Positions 27,069-36,935 of a stretch of DNA of 64,000 nt are shown one piece after another. The DNA is from Candidatus Acididesulfobacter guangdongensis (GTDB lineage: Bacteria > SZUA-79 > Acidulodesulfobacterales > Acidulodesulfobacteraceae). Below the pieces are notes generated by a model that searched no databases, was not told the DNA's origin, and saw only the letters and a program-made list of their open reading frames with translations. Where the stretch lies: assembly GCA_004195045.1 (NCBI GenBank), contig SGBC01000002.1:124001-188000 (forward strand). The letters run 5' to 3'. The position numbers were made by a program, and so were the translations under genes. Positions within the stretch are counted from its first letter, which is position 1. Each line of letters starts with the position of its first letter.

Positions 27069-27998
27069 ATGTTTTTATCCTGCGATATCGGCAATACAGA
27101 CACCGTATTCGGTGTTTATAATAATTCAGACGGCAATTACAATGATGAAGAGAAAGATATATTCAGGGTGTATAGGATTTTGACTTCTGAAATATGTTCA
27201 GAACGGGATATTTTCAGCACATTAAACAGATTATTTTTTAATGATGGCATCAGCATAAGCGATATAGAATATATTTGTGTATCTTCGGTAGTTCCATCCC
27301 AAAATAAATTTTATAAATTGTTTTGCAGTCTGTTAAACTGCCGTGCAATTTTTATTTCTTCGGTTTCAAAAACAGGTATTAATCTAATAGTTGAAAACCC
27401 TGAGAAATTAGGTGCAGACCGCATTGTCAACGCAAGCTACGCATATCATCTAAGCAAAGAATTTCAAATAATAGTTGATATAGGAACAGCATTAAAAATT
27501 GATATCGTTGATGCAGCGGGAAATTTTAAAGGAGGCATTATATTTCCCGGGTTAAAAACTCTTGCAGTGTGTCTTAATGAGAAAACAGCATTGCTTCCGC
27601 CGATAAATATAAATGAACTGAGCCGCAACAAAAACAGCGGCAATGTCCTGAACAGTGACAATAAAGACGTTAATAACGGTTTCAGCGAAAATTATAATGA
27701 CAGCGGCAATGAAGGTAACGAAACTGATATTAATAGCAATGATACTATACAGTTAATAGGCGACAATACAATTAAAGCAATACAGTCGGGATTATTATAC
27801 GGCACTATATTTCTGATAGAAGGTTTTATAAAAGAAATTCAGAAGCAATATAACAAAACGGAATGCAAAGTTATTTTTACCGGCGGATTATCTAATATTA
27901 TCGCTGATAAATGCAGGATGAAAGGCTTAAAAATAATTGACGGTTTGTGGACGATAAAAGGTTTAAAATTTTTATATAAACTTAATACGGCAGTCTAA
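27069..27998 (+). CDS. coaX: Type III pantothenate kinase with Asn-rich insertion
   Basis: First step of coenzyme A synthesis, 309 residues. The phosphate-binding start SCDIGNTDTVFGVY, the middle motif GADRIVNASYAYHL, DIGTALKIDIVD and GGIIFPGLKTL are all in place. The C-terminal ASKHA part has GLLYGTIFLIEGFI and VIFTGGLSN. CoaX is usually near 255 residues. The excess is an insertion of about 50 residues (roughly 182-232) rich in Asn, Ser, Asp and Gly, placed after the PPININEL segment. It is probably a disordered surface loop. The gene ends four bases inside the convergent hydrolase gene. Confidence 0.92.
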   Translation: MFLSCDIGNTDTVFGVYNNSDGNYNDEEKDIFRVYRILTSEICSERDIFSTLNRLFFNDGISISDIEYICVSSVVPSQNKFYKLFCSLLNCRAIFISSVSKTGINLIVENPEKLGADRIVNASYAYHLSKEFQIIVDIGTALKIDIVDAAGNFKGGIIFPGLKTLAVCLNEKTALLPPININELSRNKNSGNVLNSDNKDVNNGFSENYNDSGNEGNETDINSNDTIQLIGDNTIKAIQSGLLYGTIFLIEGFIKEIQKQYNKTECKVIFTGGLSNIIADKCRMKGLKIIDGLWTIKGLKFLYKLNTAV

Positions 27999-28753
27999 AT
28001 TTCAAACGTAAGACCGTCAAAAGACGGAAAAATATTTGGCGGCAGGCTGGCGGACAGTTTTTCGTATTCGATTTTATGTCCCATATGCATCAGATAAGTA
28101 AACTTCGGCTTCAGTATATTTGATATTTCAATAGCCTTGGCTACGGTCAAATGCGTGGGATGTTCGTCATATCTGAGAGCGTCAATCATAAGTACTTTGA
28201 TGCCTTGCAGCAATTTAAAAGATTCTTCCGGTATTTTTGAAACATCGGTCAGATATGCTAAGTCTTTTATTCTATAACCGTTTATCAGCTGATTGCCGTG
28301 AAAAACAGGGACAGATTGAATATCTATATTTTTAAAATTAATTTTATTGTCAATTATAACATTTGGTATCAAATCAGGCTTGCTGGATTGCGCCTTTTTT
28401 TTAAAAATGTAATCAAATCTTGTCGTTATAGTTTCTATATCTTTTTCTGATGCATATATGGGAATTGCCCCTTTTTTAATATAATTGAACATTCTTAAAT
28501 CATCAATCCCGAATAAATGGTCGGCATGCGTATGGGTGTATAACACTAAGTCTATCTTGAGAATATTAAATTTTAAAGCCTGAGCTCTTAAGTCCGGCGT
28601 TGTATCTATGAGACAGTTGACATCATTTTCTGTTATAAGTATGGACGGTCTTAATCTTTTATTTTTTGGATTTTCAGAAGTACATACTTCGCAATTGCAA
28701 CCTATTAAAGGCACTCCTGTTGATGTTCCGCTGCCGAGCACGAGTATTTTCAT
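27995..28753 (-). CDS. MBL-fold metallo-hydrolase, PhnP-like
   Basis: A 252-residue metallo-beta-lactamase-fold hydrolase. Seen: the N-terminal GSGTSTGVPLIGCNCEVC with a Cys cluster; zinc ligands in YTHTHADHLFGIDDLR (H-x-H-x-D-H); a His in VPVFHGNQ; Asp in YLTDVSKIPEE; and a final His in YLMHMGHKIEYEKL. This arrangement is that of the PhnP cyclic phosphodiesterase and related cyclic-phosphate hydrolases. The family is broad and no phn genes are near, so the substrate is open. It is convergent with coaX with a four-base overlap of stop codons. Confidence 0.88.
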   Translation of the reverse strand: MKILVLGSGTSTGVPLIGCNCEVCTSENPKNKRLRPSILITENDVNCLIDTTPDLRAQALKFNILKIDLVLYTHTHADHLFGIDDLRMFNYIKKGAIPIYASEKDIETITTRFDYIFKKKAQSSKPDLIPNVIIDNKINFKNIDIQSVPVFHGNQLINGYRIKDLAYLTDVSKIPEESFKLLQGIKVLMIDALRYDEHPTHLTVAKAIEISNILKPKFTYLMHMGHKIEYEKLSASLPPNIFPSFDGLTFEI

Positions 28754-28991
28754 TTATTTAAACTACGAAACTATGTATTATATTATATATTATTAACGCA
28801 TATAATTACGGTTAATTTATTATATCAGCTAAATGTTGTATAATTATCGTATGACCGGCAGCAATACAACAATGCAGCCGGACATTTACATTTTATTATA
28901 AAATAAATCGCTTGGCAAGTTTTATGAAGCAAAATCTACAAAACATTTTTAAAAAATTAATAGAAAATAACCTGTATTCTTATTATAAATA

Positions 28992-30965
28992 ATGAAAAAT
29001 AAAAATAAACTTCCTGCAGAAAAAACGCGTATCAAAAGAGAAATAATTTTTATTTTTATCGGAATATTTTTAGTTATTGTTTCTACTTTTGTAGAAACAA
29101 GAATGCTTTCGTTCGCGGATGTTTCTATAACTTCAAAAATTATTGTTTACGCATATATCAATGTAACTATAATTTTATTTTTTTTAATGCTGTTTTTGAT
29201 TATAAGAAACATTATAAAACTTTTTTTAGACAAACGAAAGAACGCACTTGGTTCAAAATTGCGCTCTAAACTTGTCGCTTTATTTGTATTAGTAAGTCTT
29301 ATACCTTCTTTTTTTATGTTTGCGGTTATAATTGCCGCTGGATTTTTTGCTAATGGGATTAACAAATGGTACGTCCCGGGCATTGAAAAAACTATGGGAT
29401 ATTCGCTGAAAATAGCAAAGTTTTTAGATAGCCATAAGCCGACTAATAATATATATAAATATGCTCGGCGCAATTCCGTTCATTCAGCTAACTCAATATC
29501 TACAGATAAAATAGATAGAATAAACAGAATGGCTGACTATATAAAGCATTTTTATGCAGAATATTGGCAGGTCGGATTCTTAAAAAATCCTATAGAAACA
29601 ACATATTTTATCTTATTCTCAACTTTTACCCTTCTTATTCTGTTTATTTCTATATGGGTTGGATTTTATCTTTCCAAAAAAATAACAGAACCGATAATAA
29701 ACCTTGTCAAAGGAACGGAAAAAATAGCTTCAGGCGAGTTAGACGTAAATATTAATTCGGGTTCCGACGATGAGATAGGTATGCTTATAAATTCATTTAA
29801 TAATATGGCTAAGGATCTTAAGAAAAATAAAGAAATCATTGAAAATGCCAATCTGAATCTTAAAAACATCAATACTGAAATTGAAAGAAGAAGAAAATAT
29901 ATAGAAATTATTTTAAAAAATATAGGCACCGGCGTTATTACTATTGACTCTTCCGGAAAGATTAAAACAATAAACAATGCGGCAGAATATATGTTTCAGG
30001 TTAATTTTCAGGAAGCAGCAAATAAAAACTATAAAGACGTTTTCAGCAAGATTACTTTTTCTGAAATAAGGGAAATTATAAAAAATCTCGCTAAAAATAA
30101 TAAAGAAGAAAGTATTACAAAAGAAATGAAATTAAATATAAACGGTAAATTGCATGTTTATATTATTAATGTTACGGTAATGAAAGATGAAAAAGATTCT
30201 TATATAGGATTTATCATAGTTATCAATGATACCACCGATATGATGAAAGCGCAGAGAATAGCCGCATGGGAAGAAGTTGCAAAGAGAATTGCGCATGAAA
30301 TAAAAAACCCCTTAACGCCGATAAAATTGTCTGCCCAGAGATTAAAAAGAAAATTCGGAGACAAATTAGAATATGATAATAAAATTTTCAACGATTCTAT
30401 TGATATTATAATTAAAGAAGTTGATGATTTAAAAGGTCTTGTAGATGAATTTTCTTTATATGCCAGACTGCCTAAGGCAAATTTTAATTATGCCGATGTA
30501 AATTTATTAATAGAAGAATCTTTTTCTTTTTATAGCAACGCGCATAAAAATATACAATTTATTCATAATAATAATATAAACAGAGATATACCGTCAGTTT
30601 ATATAGATAAATTGCAGTTTAAAAGGGCTATAATAAATATTCTTGATAATGCGGTGTATAGCATAAATACCAATCGCAGGCATATACGGGAAAAAGGAAC
30701 GAATTTCATTAAAGCGGAAACGTTTTTTAATCAGGAAAGCCAAATCGTGATGATGAAGATATCCGATACTGGCTCAGGCATTGAAGAAGAAAATCTGCCG
30801 AATATATTTGAACCTTATTTCTCAACGAAAAGGGGCGGTACAGGTTTAGGGCTTGCTATAACCAGAAACATTATTACCGAAAATCACGGGATAATATATG
30901 CGCATAATATTTCTGACGGCGGCGCGGAGTTTGTTATAGAAATAAAACTTGTAAACGATATTTAA
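28992..30965 (+). CDS. ntrY: Nitrogen-regulation sensor histidine kinase NtrY
   Basis: A 657-residue membrane kinase, partner of NtrX. Two N-terminal membrane helices and a third near residue 95-115 are followed by a periplasmic loop and another helix near residue 205-225. Then come HAMP (GTEKIASGELDVNINSGSDDEIGMLINSFNNM), PAS (about 300-410), HisKA with the H-box RIAHEIKNPLTPIKLSAQRLKRK (His near 434), and HATPase (NILDNAVYSI, DTGSGIEEENLPNIFEPYF, GGTGLGLAI). The TPIKLSAQRLKRK extension is characteristic of NtrY. ntrX follows after 36 bases. The signal it senses is unknown; a redox or nitrogen role is inferred from the family. Confidence 0.93.
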   Translation: MKNKNKLPAEKTRIKREIIFIFIGIFLVIVSTFVETRMLSFADVSITSKIIVYAYINVTIILFFLMLFLIIRNIIKLFLDKRKNALGSKLRSKLVALFVLVSLIPSFFMFAVIIAAGFFANGINKWYVPGIEKTMGYSLKIAKFLDSHKPTNNIYKYARRNSVHSANSISTDKIDRINRMADYIKHFYAEYWQVGFLKNPIETTYFILFSTFTLLILFISIWVGFYLSKKITEPIINLVKGTEKIASGELDVNINSGSDDEIGMLINSFNNMAKDLKKNKEIIENANLNLKNINTEIERRRKYIEIILKNIGTGVITIDSSGKIKTINNAAEYMFQVNFQEAANKNYKDVFSKITFSEIREIIKNLAKNNKEESITKEMKLNINGKLHVYIINVTVMKDEKDSYIGFIIVINDTTDMMKAQRIAAWEEVAKRIAHEIKNPLTPIKLSAQRLKRKFGDKLEYDNKIFNDSIDIIIKEVDDLKGLVDEFSLYARLPKANFNYADVNLLIEESFSFYSNAHKNIQFIHNNNINRDIPSVYIDKLQFKRAIINILDNAVYSINTNRRHIREKGTNFIKAETFFNQESQIVMMKISDTGSGIEEENLPNIFEPYFSTKRGGTGLGLAITRNIITENHGIIYAHNISDGGAEFVIEIKLVNDI

Positions 30966-31001
30966 TATAACACAAAGGTATTAAACGGTATAAAAATAAC
31001 T

Positions 31002-32471
31002 ATGAAATCTATACTTATAATAGACGATGAAGAAAGTATAAGAAAATCACTTGAGGGGATTTTTATCGATGAAGGCTATGGCGTAATTTCAGAAGAATTC
31101 GGAGAAGAGGGGCTTAAAACTTTTTCAGAAAAATTGCCTAATGCGGTATTGCTTGATATCTGGCTTCCTGATAGCGACGGCACTGCTATTTTAAATTCTA
31201 TGGTTAAAATTAACAAAAATATTCCCGTAATTATGATATCCGGACATTCAGATATAGATACGGCAATTAAAACAATAAAAATAGGCGCCTATGATTTTAT
31301 AGAAAAACCGCTTTCTTTAGAAAGGGTTCTTATAACTGTTGAAAATGCGCTAAAATTTAATGAATTAAACGAAAAAAAAATTGTTCTGGCGGAAAGCATA
31401 CCGGGGCATGAAGATGAATTAATAGGCAATTCCGATAAGATTAAGGAATTAAAAAATAAAATATTAAAAGCGGCAGTTTCAGATGCCCCTATTTTAATCA
31501 CCGGAGAGAACGGGACAGGAAAAGAATTAGTTGCAAAATCTCTGCATTTTAACAGTTCAAGATTAGAAGAACCGTTTATTGCTATTAATTGTGCCGCCGT
31601 CCCTGAAGATTTAATAGAAAGTGAGCTGTTTGGTTATGAAAAAGGGGCATTTACAGGCGCATTGTCGCGCAAAAAAGGCAAATTTGAGATTGCAGACGGC
31701 GGGACGCTTTTTCTTGATGAAATAGGCGATATGAGTTTAAGAATGCAGTCAAAAATTTTAAGGGTTCTGCAGGATAATAAGTTTCAGCGTGTGGGAGGGG
31801 AATCCACAGTAGAAGTTAATACGAGAATTATTGCTGCAACAAATAAAAACCTTGAAGATGAGATAAAAAAAGGTAATTTTAGAAGTGATTTATTTTTCAG
31901 GCTTAATGTTATACCGTTTTTTGTTACGCCGCTCAGGGAAAGAAAAGAAGATATACCCATGCTTGTCAATTATTTTATTGATAAATTTAACCGCAGCAAT
32001 AAACAAAAATTATATATAACTATTGAAGACGATGCGGTGGAACTTTTTAAAAATTATTCATGGAAAGGTAATGTAAGGGAATTAAAAAATATTATAGAAA
32101 GATTTGCGATAATGTATTGCGGCAGCCAGATAACAAAATATGATGTTGCAAAGGAATTAAAAATAGATATAGAATATTTCGGAGATAAATTAAACAATGC
32201 TGCCGACCCTGAGATTTCAGATTCGGATAATTGTATATACAATATTCATGATAACAATGCAATAAGTAAATATATCGGTATAAACTCTTTAAGAAAAGCA
32301 AAAGAAACATTTGAAAGAGATTATATAATTTCAAAATTAAAGGAAAATAATTTTAATATTTCAAATACCGCTAAAAAAATAGGAATGTCCCGCAGAAATC
32401 TCCACAATCGAATAATTTTACTGAATATAGATAATAATATTCATAATATCTGCAGTGAAATTAAAGAATAA
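31002..32471 (+). CDS. ntrX: Sigma-54-dependent response regulator NtrX
   Basis: A 489-residue activator. Receiver domain with acidic pair D8-D9 and phospho-acceptor D52 (AVLLDIWLPDSDG). AAA+ domain with Walker A GENGTGKE, the sigma-54 contact loop GAFTGA, Walker B GGTLFLDEIGD, and the arginine motif FRLNVIPFFVTPLRERKEDIP. A C-terminal Fis-type helix-turn-helix (FNISNTAKKIGMSRRNLHNRI). With an intact GAFTGA it should activate RpoN polymerase. The nearest -24/-12 promoter is at 33020, 0.55 kb downstream, in front of porin-glnK-amtB. A MITE-like element begins four bases past its stop. Confidence 0.94.
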   Translation: MKSILIIDDEESIRKSLEGIFIDEGYGVISEEFGEEGLKTFSEKLPNAVLLDIWLPDSDGTAILNSMVKINKNIPVIMISGHSDIDTAIKTIKIGAYDFIEKPLSLERVLITVENALKFNELNEKKIVLAESIPGHEDELIGNSDKIKELKNKILKAAVSDAPILITGENGTGKELVAKSLHFNSSRLEEPFIAINCAAVPEDLIESELFGYEKGAFTGALSRKKGKFEIADGGTLFLDEIGDMSLRMQSKILRVLQDNKFQRVGGESTVEVNTRIIAATNKNLEDEIKKGNFRSDLFFRLNVIPFFVTPLRERKEDIPMLVNYFIDKFNRSNKQKLYITIEDDAVELFKNYSWKGNVRELKNIIERFAIMYCGSQITKYDVAKELKIDIEYFGDKLNNAADPEISDSDNCIYNIHDNNAISKYIGINSLRKAKETFERDYIISKLKENNFNISNTAKKIGMSRRNLHNRIILLNIDNNIHNICSEIKE

Positions 32472-32474
32472 TTA

Positions 32475-32629
32475 GTAATCCAACTTCACTATAATTATCA
32501 GTAATACATTGATATTACTATATATATGGGGCAATAAAAAAGTCTATGCGAGTACAAAATAAAATATAAAATATAATAATATCAATATGTTATAATTTTA
32601 GAATAATAAAAGTGGTTAAGTTGGGATAA
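32475..32629 (+). mobile_element. MITE-like element, copy 1 (155 bp)
   Basis: The sequence matches the reverse complement of 47526-47690 over its whole length. By hand alignment about nine in ten positions agree, with one gap of about 10 bases. Terminal inverted repeats are recognisable but decayed (left TAATCCAACTTCACTA, right TGGTTAAGTTGGGATAA). There is no open frame inside. It starts four bases after the ntrX stop. A non-autonomous transposon is the best explanation; a mobile terminator or small RNA cannot be excluded. Confidence 0.7.
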
Positions 32630-32922
32630 GGTTAATTAAGTTAATTATAATTAAAAACTATCGTCCGTAAATTTCAGCAATCCATTTCTGCCTATAATTT
32701 GTTCAATTATTGGTCAATATATAAAATGATTAAAATTTATGCACTTATGTTGACTAAAAATTAGGCATAACTGCACTATCTCTCCATTCGTAATTTCTTC
32801 CCAAACAGTTTGTTATTACGCCGGTTGTTAATCAGAACGTACGATTTTTCATTTTTATAGATGATAACTTGTTAATATTATTTTGTTTTTTAAATTATGC
32901 CTCTATGCTGATATTCATGCTG

Positions 32923-32984
32923 CCGCATTAATGCGGATCAGTACTCTAATAGATAATGCAATCAGCAATACCGGCATATTGCCG
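32923..32984. promoter_or_regulatory. Two dyads upstream of the sigma-54 promoter (candidate activator sites)
   Basis: A perfect 14-base palindrome CCGCATTAATGCGG (32923-32936) and a second dyad CGGCA-TAT-TGCCG (32972-32984) stand about 90 and 45 bases upstream of the -24 element at 33020. They are unusually GC-rich for this gap. Their position suits an enhancer-binding protein such as NtrX. Neither matches the classical NtrC consensus closely. The rest of the 773-base gap 32472-33244 holds the MITE, the promoter and a microsatellite. Confidence 0.4.
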
Positions 32985-33019
32985 TTAATTATGCTTGAGC
33001 CCGGTTAAAATAAAAATTA

Positions 33020-33035
33020 TGGCACTATTATTGCA
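33020..33035 (+). promoter_or_regulatory. Sigma-54 (-24/-12) promoter for porin-glnK-amtB
   Basis: TGGCAC-TATTA-TTGCA matches the sigma-54 consensus TGGCAC-N5-TTGCW at every fixed position. The GG and GC dinucleotides begin 12 bases apart (33021 and 33033). Transcription would start near 33045, some 200 bases before the porin ATG. It is the best promoter match in the window outside the heat-shock operon. Confidence 0.8.
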
Positions 33036-33103
33036 TTGATATAAAAAGCAATTATGCAGAAATTAATTTTTATATGTTTTATCTGATGACGTTATAACGG
33101 CAA

Positions 33104-33185
33104 TCTAATTTTAATTTTAATTTTAATTTAATTTAATTTAATTTAATTTCCATTTTATTTTATTTTATTTCATTCCATTTTAATT
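33104..33185. repeat. TTAAT/TTTAT pentanucleotide microsatellite
   Basis: Runs of TTTAA, TTAAT and TTTTA units lie in the 5' leader of the porin gene, between the sigma-54 promoter and the ribosome site. Slippage here would change leader length, so phase-like tuning is conceivable but untested. Confidence 0.7.
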
Positions 33186-33244
33186 AAATATTCTTTAACT
33201 ATTTTAACAACTGTTATTTTACAAAATTTTAAGGGGAGGAAGTT

Positions 33245-34771
33245 ATGAAAGCTGGTATCAGAAATAGCAAGGACGGGAAAAACCGTGTGAGGCAGAGTAA
33301 TAATACTATGAATCCGGTATTAAACTCAATAAAGTTAATGTTTTTAGTTTTATTAGCGGTATTTTTTGTTTCAGCCGTTGTTGCAAAAAAGTCTTTTGCA
33401 GCTGAAGCATTGTCTTCGGGAGCCGGAAGCGCCTTTAAAAACGCGAATAGTCCGAAAGCTGAATACGGCAATACCGACAGCGCGGCGCTGAACTCTCTTA
33501 CGCTAAAAATGAATAAAATTTCTAAAGAATTAAATAAACTGAAAGCAGAACAGCAAAGTTCAAATTCCTATTTTTCGAATATTCAGCTTCTCGGGACGCT
33601 GATAGCTTCTTACACATATAATCTTGCTAAACCGAACGGCTATAACGGCAATTACGGCGATAACTGGCAGCCCGACGGTTTTGCGGTTAATAATGCCGAC
33701 ATTACATTGAGGCGTTCCCCCGGAACAGACTCTAATCCGTATGGCGTAGGCTTTCATATTTCATTGGATTTCGGTCAGAATATCCAGTTTTATAAAGCAT
33801 ATTACGGAAATCCATCCTACTTTACGCAGCCTATGCAGGACAGAACCCCTTACGACGTAAGGCAGGCTTATATCAACATAAATTTGCCGGTCGGAAGCGG
33901 TCTTGATGTACATATAGGTAAAGAAAAAGAACAGCTGGGATTTGAAAATTTCAATCCTATCAGAAACTGGAACGATACATATTCATTGCTGGACGATGCC
34001 GAGCCTGCAACCTTAACAGGCATATTTCTAACGTATAATTTTGTTCCGCAGCTTACTTCAACATTGGGTATTGCTAATACGGATAATGCGGCAGTGCCGA
34101 TTGATAACCTGCCGGTAATAGAATTAAACGAGTCTTATACGCCTGTGAGCGTCCTGACTTTTAACGGCGGATTTATCTATGGAGCAAACAGCTATTTTAT
34201 AGCGTCTAACTCTGCAAATAATAACACGCCTACATTAGAACAGGACAATCTGAATAAATCGTTTTACAGCTATATAGACGCTCAGTACAGCCCGGACAAC
34301 GACTGGTCTTTCGTGGCTGATTACGAAGTGGGTCTCGGAGGAGGAATTAACAGCGGTGTTCTAAATACCGAATGCAGCGGATTAAGCATAAGCAATTGTG
34401 GGATTCAATATCCTTCTTCTTTAATTCAGACTTCAGATTCTACGTACGATAAGTCTCATTTTAGCGGGGCGGCGGTCTATATTCATCATCAGAAAAATTA
34501 TTCAATAGGAATGTTCGGAGAAACATTAAGGGAAACGCTGGCATTAGACCCCAACGGTATGTGGGAAGCTACGAGCACCCCCGGAGTATCAAATACTTAT
34601 TTAGATACTACTCTTACGTTTGCTTATCAGCCTTCTGACGCATTATTTAAAAGCACGCAGTTCAGACTTGAATTTGAGCATCAATCGGATAATCATCATG
34701 TTTATGCAGGCTTAACCGAAAACCACAGCGTGCAGAACACGGTAAATTTTATGGTTCTGTATAGTTTTTAG
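33245..34771 (+). CDS. Outer-membrane beta-barrel porin (OmpL-like / BBP2 type)
   Basis: A 508-residue exported protein. A signal sequence with an extended basic N-region is followed by LMFLVLLAVFFVSAVVAKKSFA, with Ala-x-Ala-like cleavage near SFA-AEA. A short coiled coil follows (LTLKMNKISKELNKLKAEQQ, residues about 82-101), then a series of amphipathic beta strands with aromatic girdles (VGFHISLDFGQNIQFYKAYYG, VRQAYININLPVGSGLDVHIGKEKEQLGFENFNPIRNW). The C-terminus ends NFMVLYSF, with the terminal Phe needed for barrel insertion. The strand pattern recalls the BBP2/OmpL-like porin family. Preceding glnK-amtB behind the sigma-54 promoter, it may admit a nitrogen compound; that is inference. 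Strong ribosome site AGGGGAGGA. Confidence 0.8.
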   Translation: MKAGIRNSKDGKNRVRQSNNTMNPVLNSIKLMFLVLLAVFFVSAVVAKKSFAAEALSSGAGSAFKNANSPKAEYGNTDSAALNSLTLKMNKISKELNKLKAEQQSSNSYFSNIQLLGTLIASYTYNLAKPNGYNGNYGDNWQPDGFAVNNADITLRRSPGTDSNPYGVGFHISLDFGQNIQFYKAYYGNPSYFTQPMQDRTPYDVRQAYININLPVGSGLDVHIGKEKEQLGFENFNPIRNWNDTYSLLDDAEPATLTGIFLTYNFVPQLTSTLGIANTDNAAVPIDNLPVIELNESYTPVSVLTFNGGFIYGANSYFIASNSANNNTPTLEQDNLNKSFYSYIDAQYSPDNDWSFVADYEVGLGGGINSGVLNTECSGLSISNCGIQYPSSLIQTSDSTYDKSHFSGAAVYIHHQKNYSIGMFGETLRETLALDPNGMWEATSTPGVSNTYLDTTLTFAYQPSDALFKSTQFRLEFEHQSDNHHVYAGLTENHSVQNTVNFMVLYSF

Positions 34772-34792
34772 GCAGTTATAGTTATAATTTAA

Positions 34793-35200
<408 letters not shown>

Positions 35201-35281
35201 TTTTGTGTATTTTATAATAATGATGATTATCATTATGATTATAATTTAAAGAGATACAATTATATAATCTGGAGAATAATT

Positions 35282-36610
35282 ATGAAAAAAATTAACGGAA
35301 TTCTAACAGTTTTCGGAGGGCTGTTTTTAGTTCTCTTTGGCTGGGCTACACCCGTATTTGCGGCGACTACCAAGGTGCCAAAGTTTGTTCCGGGAAATAT
35401 AGCGTGGGTGCTGGCTTCTTCAGCGCTTGTGCTTATAATGACACCGGCATTAGGGTTTTATTACGGCGGTATGGTCAGAAAAAAGAACGTGCTGAATACT
35501 ATATCGCTAAGTTTTATTACAATATGCACGGTAAGTATTATTTGGATACTATGGGGTTATTCTATAGCGTTCGGACCGGATGCTTTTTTTGGGATTATAG
35601 GTAATCTTAAGTATTTAGGATTGGCTGCTATGGGTGTAAATCAGCATTCTAGGTATGACGGCACTATTCCTTCTTTTATTTACGTTATGTTTCAATTAAT
35701 GTTCGCTATAATAACGGTTGCGCTTATCAGCGGTTCTTTAGTGGAGAGAATAAAATTTTCTTCATGGGTAGTTTTTACTGTAATATGGCTTACCGTAGTC
35801 TATGCTCCCGTAGCACAGTCGGTATGGGGTGTAGGAGGGTTATTTAATAATATGGGTGCGCTTGATTTTGCCGGAGGAACGGTCGTTCATATAAATTCCG
35901 GTGTTGCAGGTCTTGCAGGCGCATTAGTCCTCGGCAAAAGAAAAGGATATATGAAAGAAAATATTATTCAGCCTAACCAGCTGGCTTATACAATCTTGGG
36001 CGGCGCATTATTATGGTTCGGATGGTTTGGTTTTAATGCCGGCAGCGCGTTAGAAGCTAACGGTCTGGCGGCGTCTGCTTTTCTTGTAACAAATACTGCT
36101 ACCGCCGCCGCTGCAATAAGCTGGATGGTTGCGGAATGGATTCATAGCGGCAAGCCTACAACGCTGGGAATGATTTCCGGTGCGGTCGCAGGTCTTGTTG
36201 CTATAACGCCTGCTTCAGGTTTTGTTAACCCGCTCGCGTCTATTGTTATAGGACTTGTAGTCGGTGTTCTATGCTATTCTATGGTAGTTTTTGTAAAACC
36301 TAAACTTGGCTACGATGATGCGCTGGACGCCTTTAATGTTCACGCTATCGGCGGAGCATGGGGAGCGCTTGCGACAGGATTATTTGCCGACCCGCTTATA
36401 AATCCTGGACACAGCGGCTTATTTTACGGCAATCCTTATCAGGTTGTAATTCAGCTGATAACCATTGTATCGGTCGCCGGTTATTCTTTTATAATGAGTT
36501 ATATAATATTTAAACTTATAGATAAATTTATGGGCTTAAGAGTGAGTAAAGAGGAAGAAGCTATGGGTCTTGATATCACTCAGCATGATGAATCCGGTTA
36601 TAATCTGTAA
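35282..36610 (+). CDS. amtB: Ammonium transporter AmtB
   Basis: A 442-residue inner-membrane ammonium channel with an N-terminal signal peptide (GILTVFGGLFLVLFGWATPVFAA) and about 11 membrane helices. Family marks: TPALGFYYGGMVRKKN, WGYSIAFG, DFAGGTVVHINSGVAGLAGALVLGKRKGY (with the first pore His), GGALLWFGWFGFNAGSALEANGLAASAF, and DALDAFNVHAIGGAWGALATGLFA (second pore His region). The cytoplasmic tail is short. It shares the operon with glnK and ends in a strong terminator. Confidence 0.97.
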   Translation: MKKINGILTVFGGLFLVLFGWATPVFAATTKVPKFVPGNIAWVLASSALVLIMTPALGFYYGGMVRKKNVLNTISLSFITICTVSIIWILWGYSIAFGPDAFFGIIGNLKYLGLAAMGVNQHSRYDGTIPSFIYVMFQLMFAIITVALISGSLVERIKFSSWVVFTVIWLTVVYAPVAQSVWGVGGLFNNMGALDFAGGTVVHINSGVAGLAGALVLGKRKGYMKENIIQPNQLAYTILGGALLWFGWFGFNAGSALEANGLAASAFLVTNTATAAAAISWMVAEWIHSGKPTTLGMISGAVAGLVAITPASGFVNPLASIVIGLVVGVLCYSMVVFVKPKLGYDDALDAFNVHAIGGAWGALATGLFADPLINPGHSGLFYGNPYQVVIQLITIVSVAGYSFIMSYIIFKLIDKFMGLRVSKEEEAMGLDITQHDESGYNL

Positions 36611-36683
36611 GTAAAATAACTTACTTAGAACTCTTAATAAAAACAAAGATGCTTATAATTAAGCAGCAACATTAATTTATTTG

Positions 36684-36741
36684 ATCCTTCATGGCTTGTA
36701 AAAAAACATTGTTAAATTTGTTTTTAGCCATGAAGGATTTT
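36684..36741 (+). terminator. Intrinsic terminator of the porin-glnK-amtB operon
   Basis: A perfect 13-base stem, ATCCTTCATGGCT (36684-36696) with AGCCATGAAGGAT (36726-36738), is followed directly by TTTTAT. It is one of the clearest terminators in the window. The rest of the 325-base gap to 36936 is AT-rich with nothing recognisable. Confidence 0.85.
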
Positions 36742-36935
36742 TATATATAATGTATCATGTATAAAAAATAATGATAAAATATAAACAGTTAATAAATTAA
36801 AGAATAATACCAAAGAATAAAACAGCAAATTCAACAGAATATTTTAAAATTTTTGATGATATAATATTTTTTAATCTTGTTAATTTTTTCATGAAAACAC
36901 AACCTTTCTGATAGAACAAATAATTTTATAGAATT

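Noticed and set aside
28910-28930. Possible sigma-54 site TTGGCAAG...GAAGC before ntrY
   Set aside because: The -12 GC falls at the wrong distance and the TTGC element is missing.
33104-33185. Possible CRISPR-like or satellite array in the porin leader
   Set aside because: Units are five bases long with no spacers; it is a simple microsatellite.
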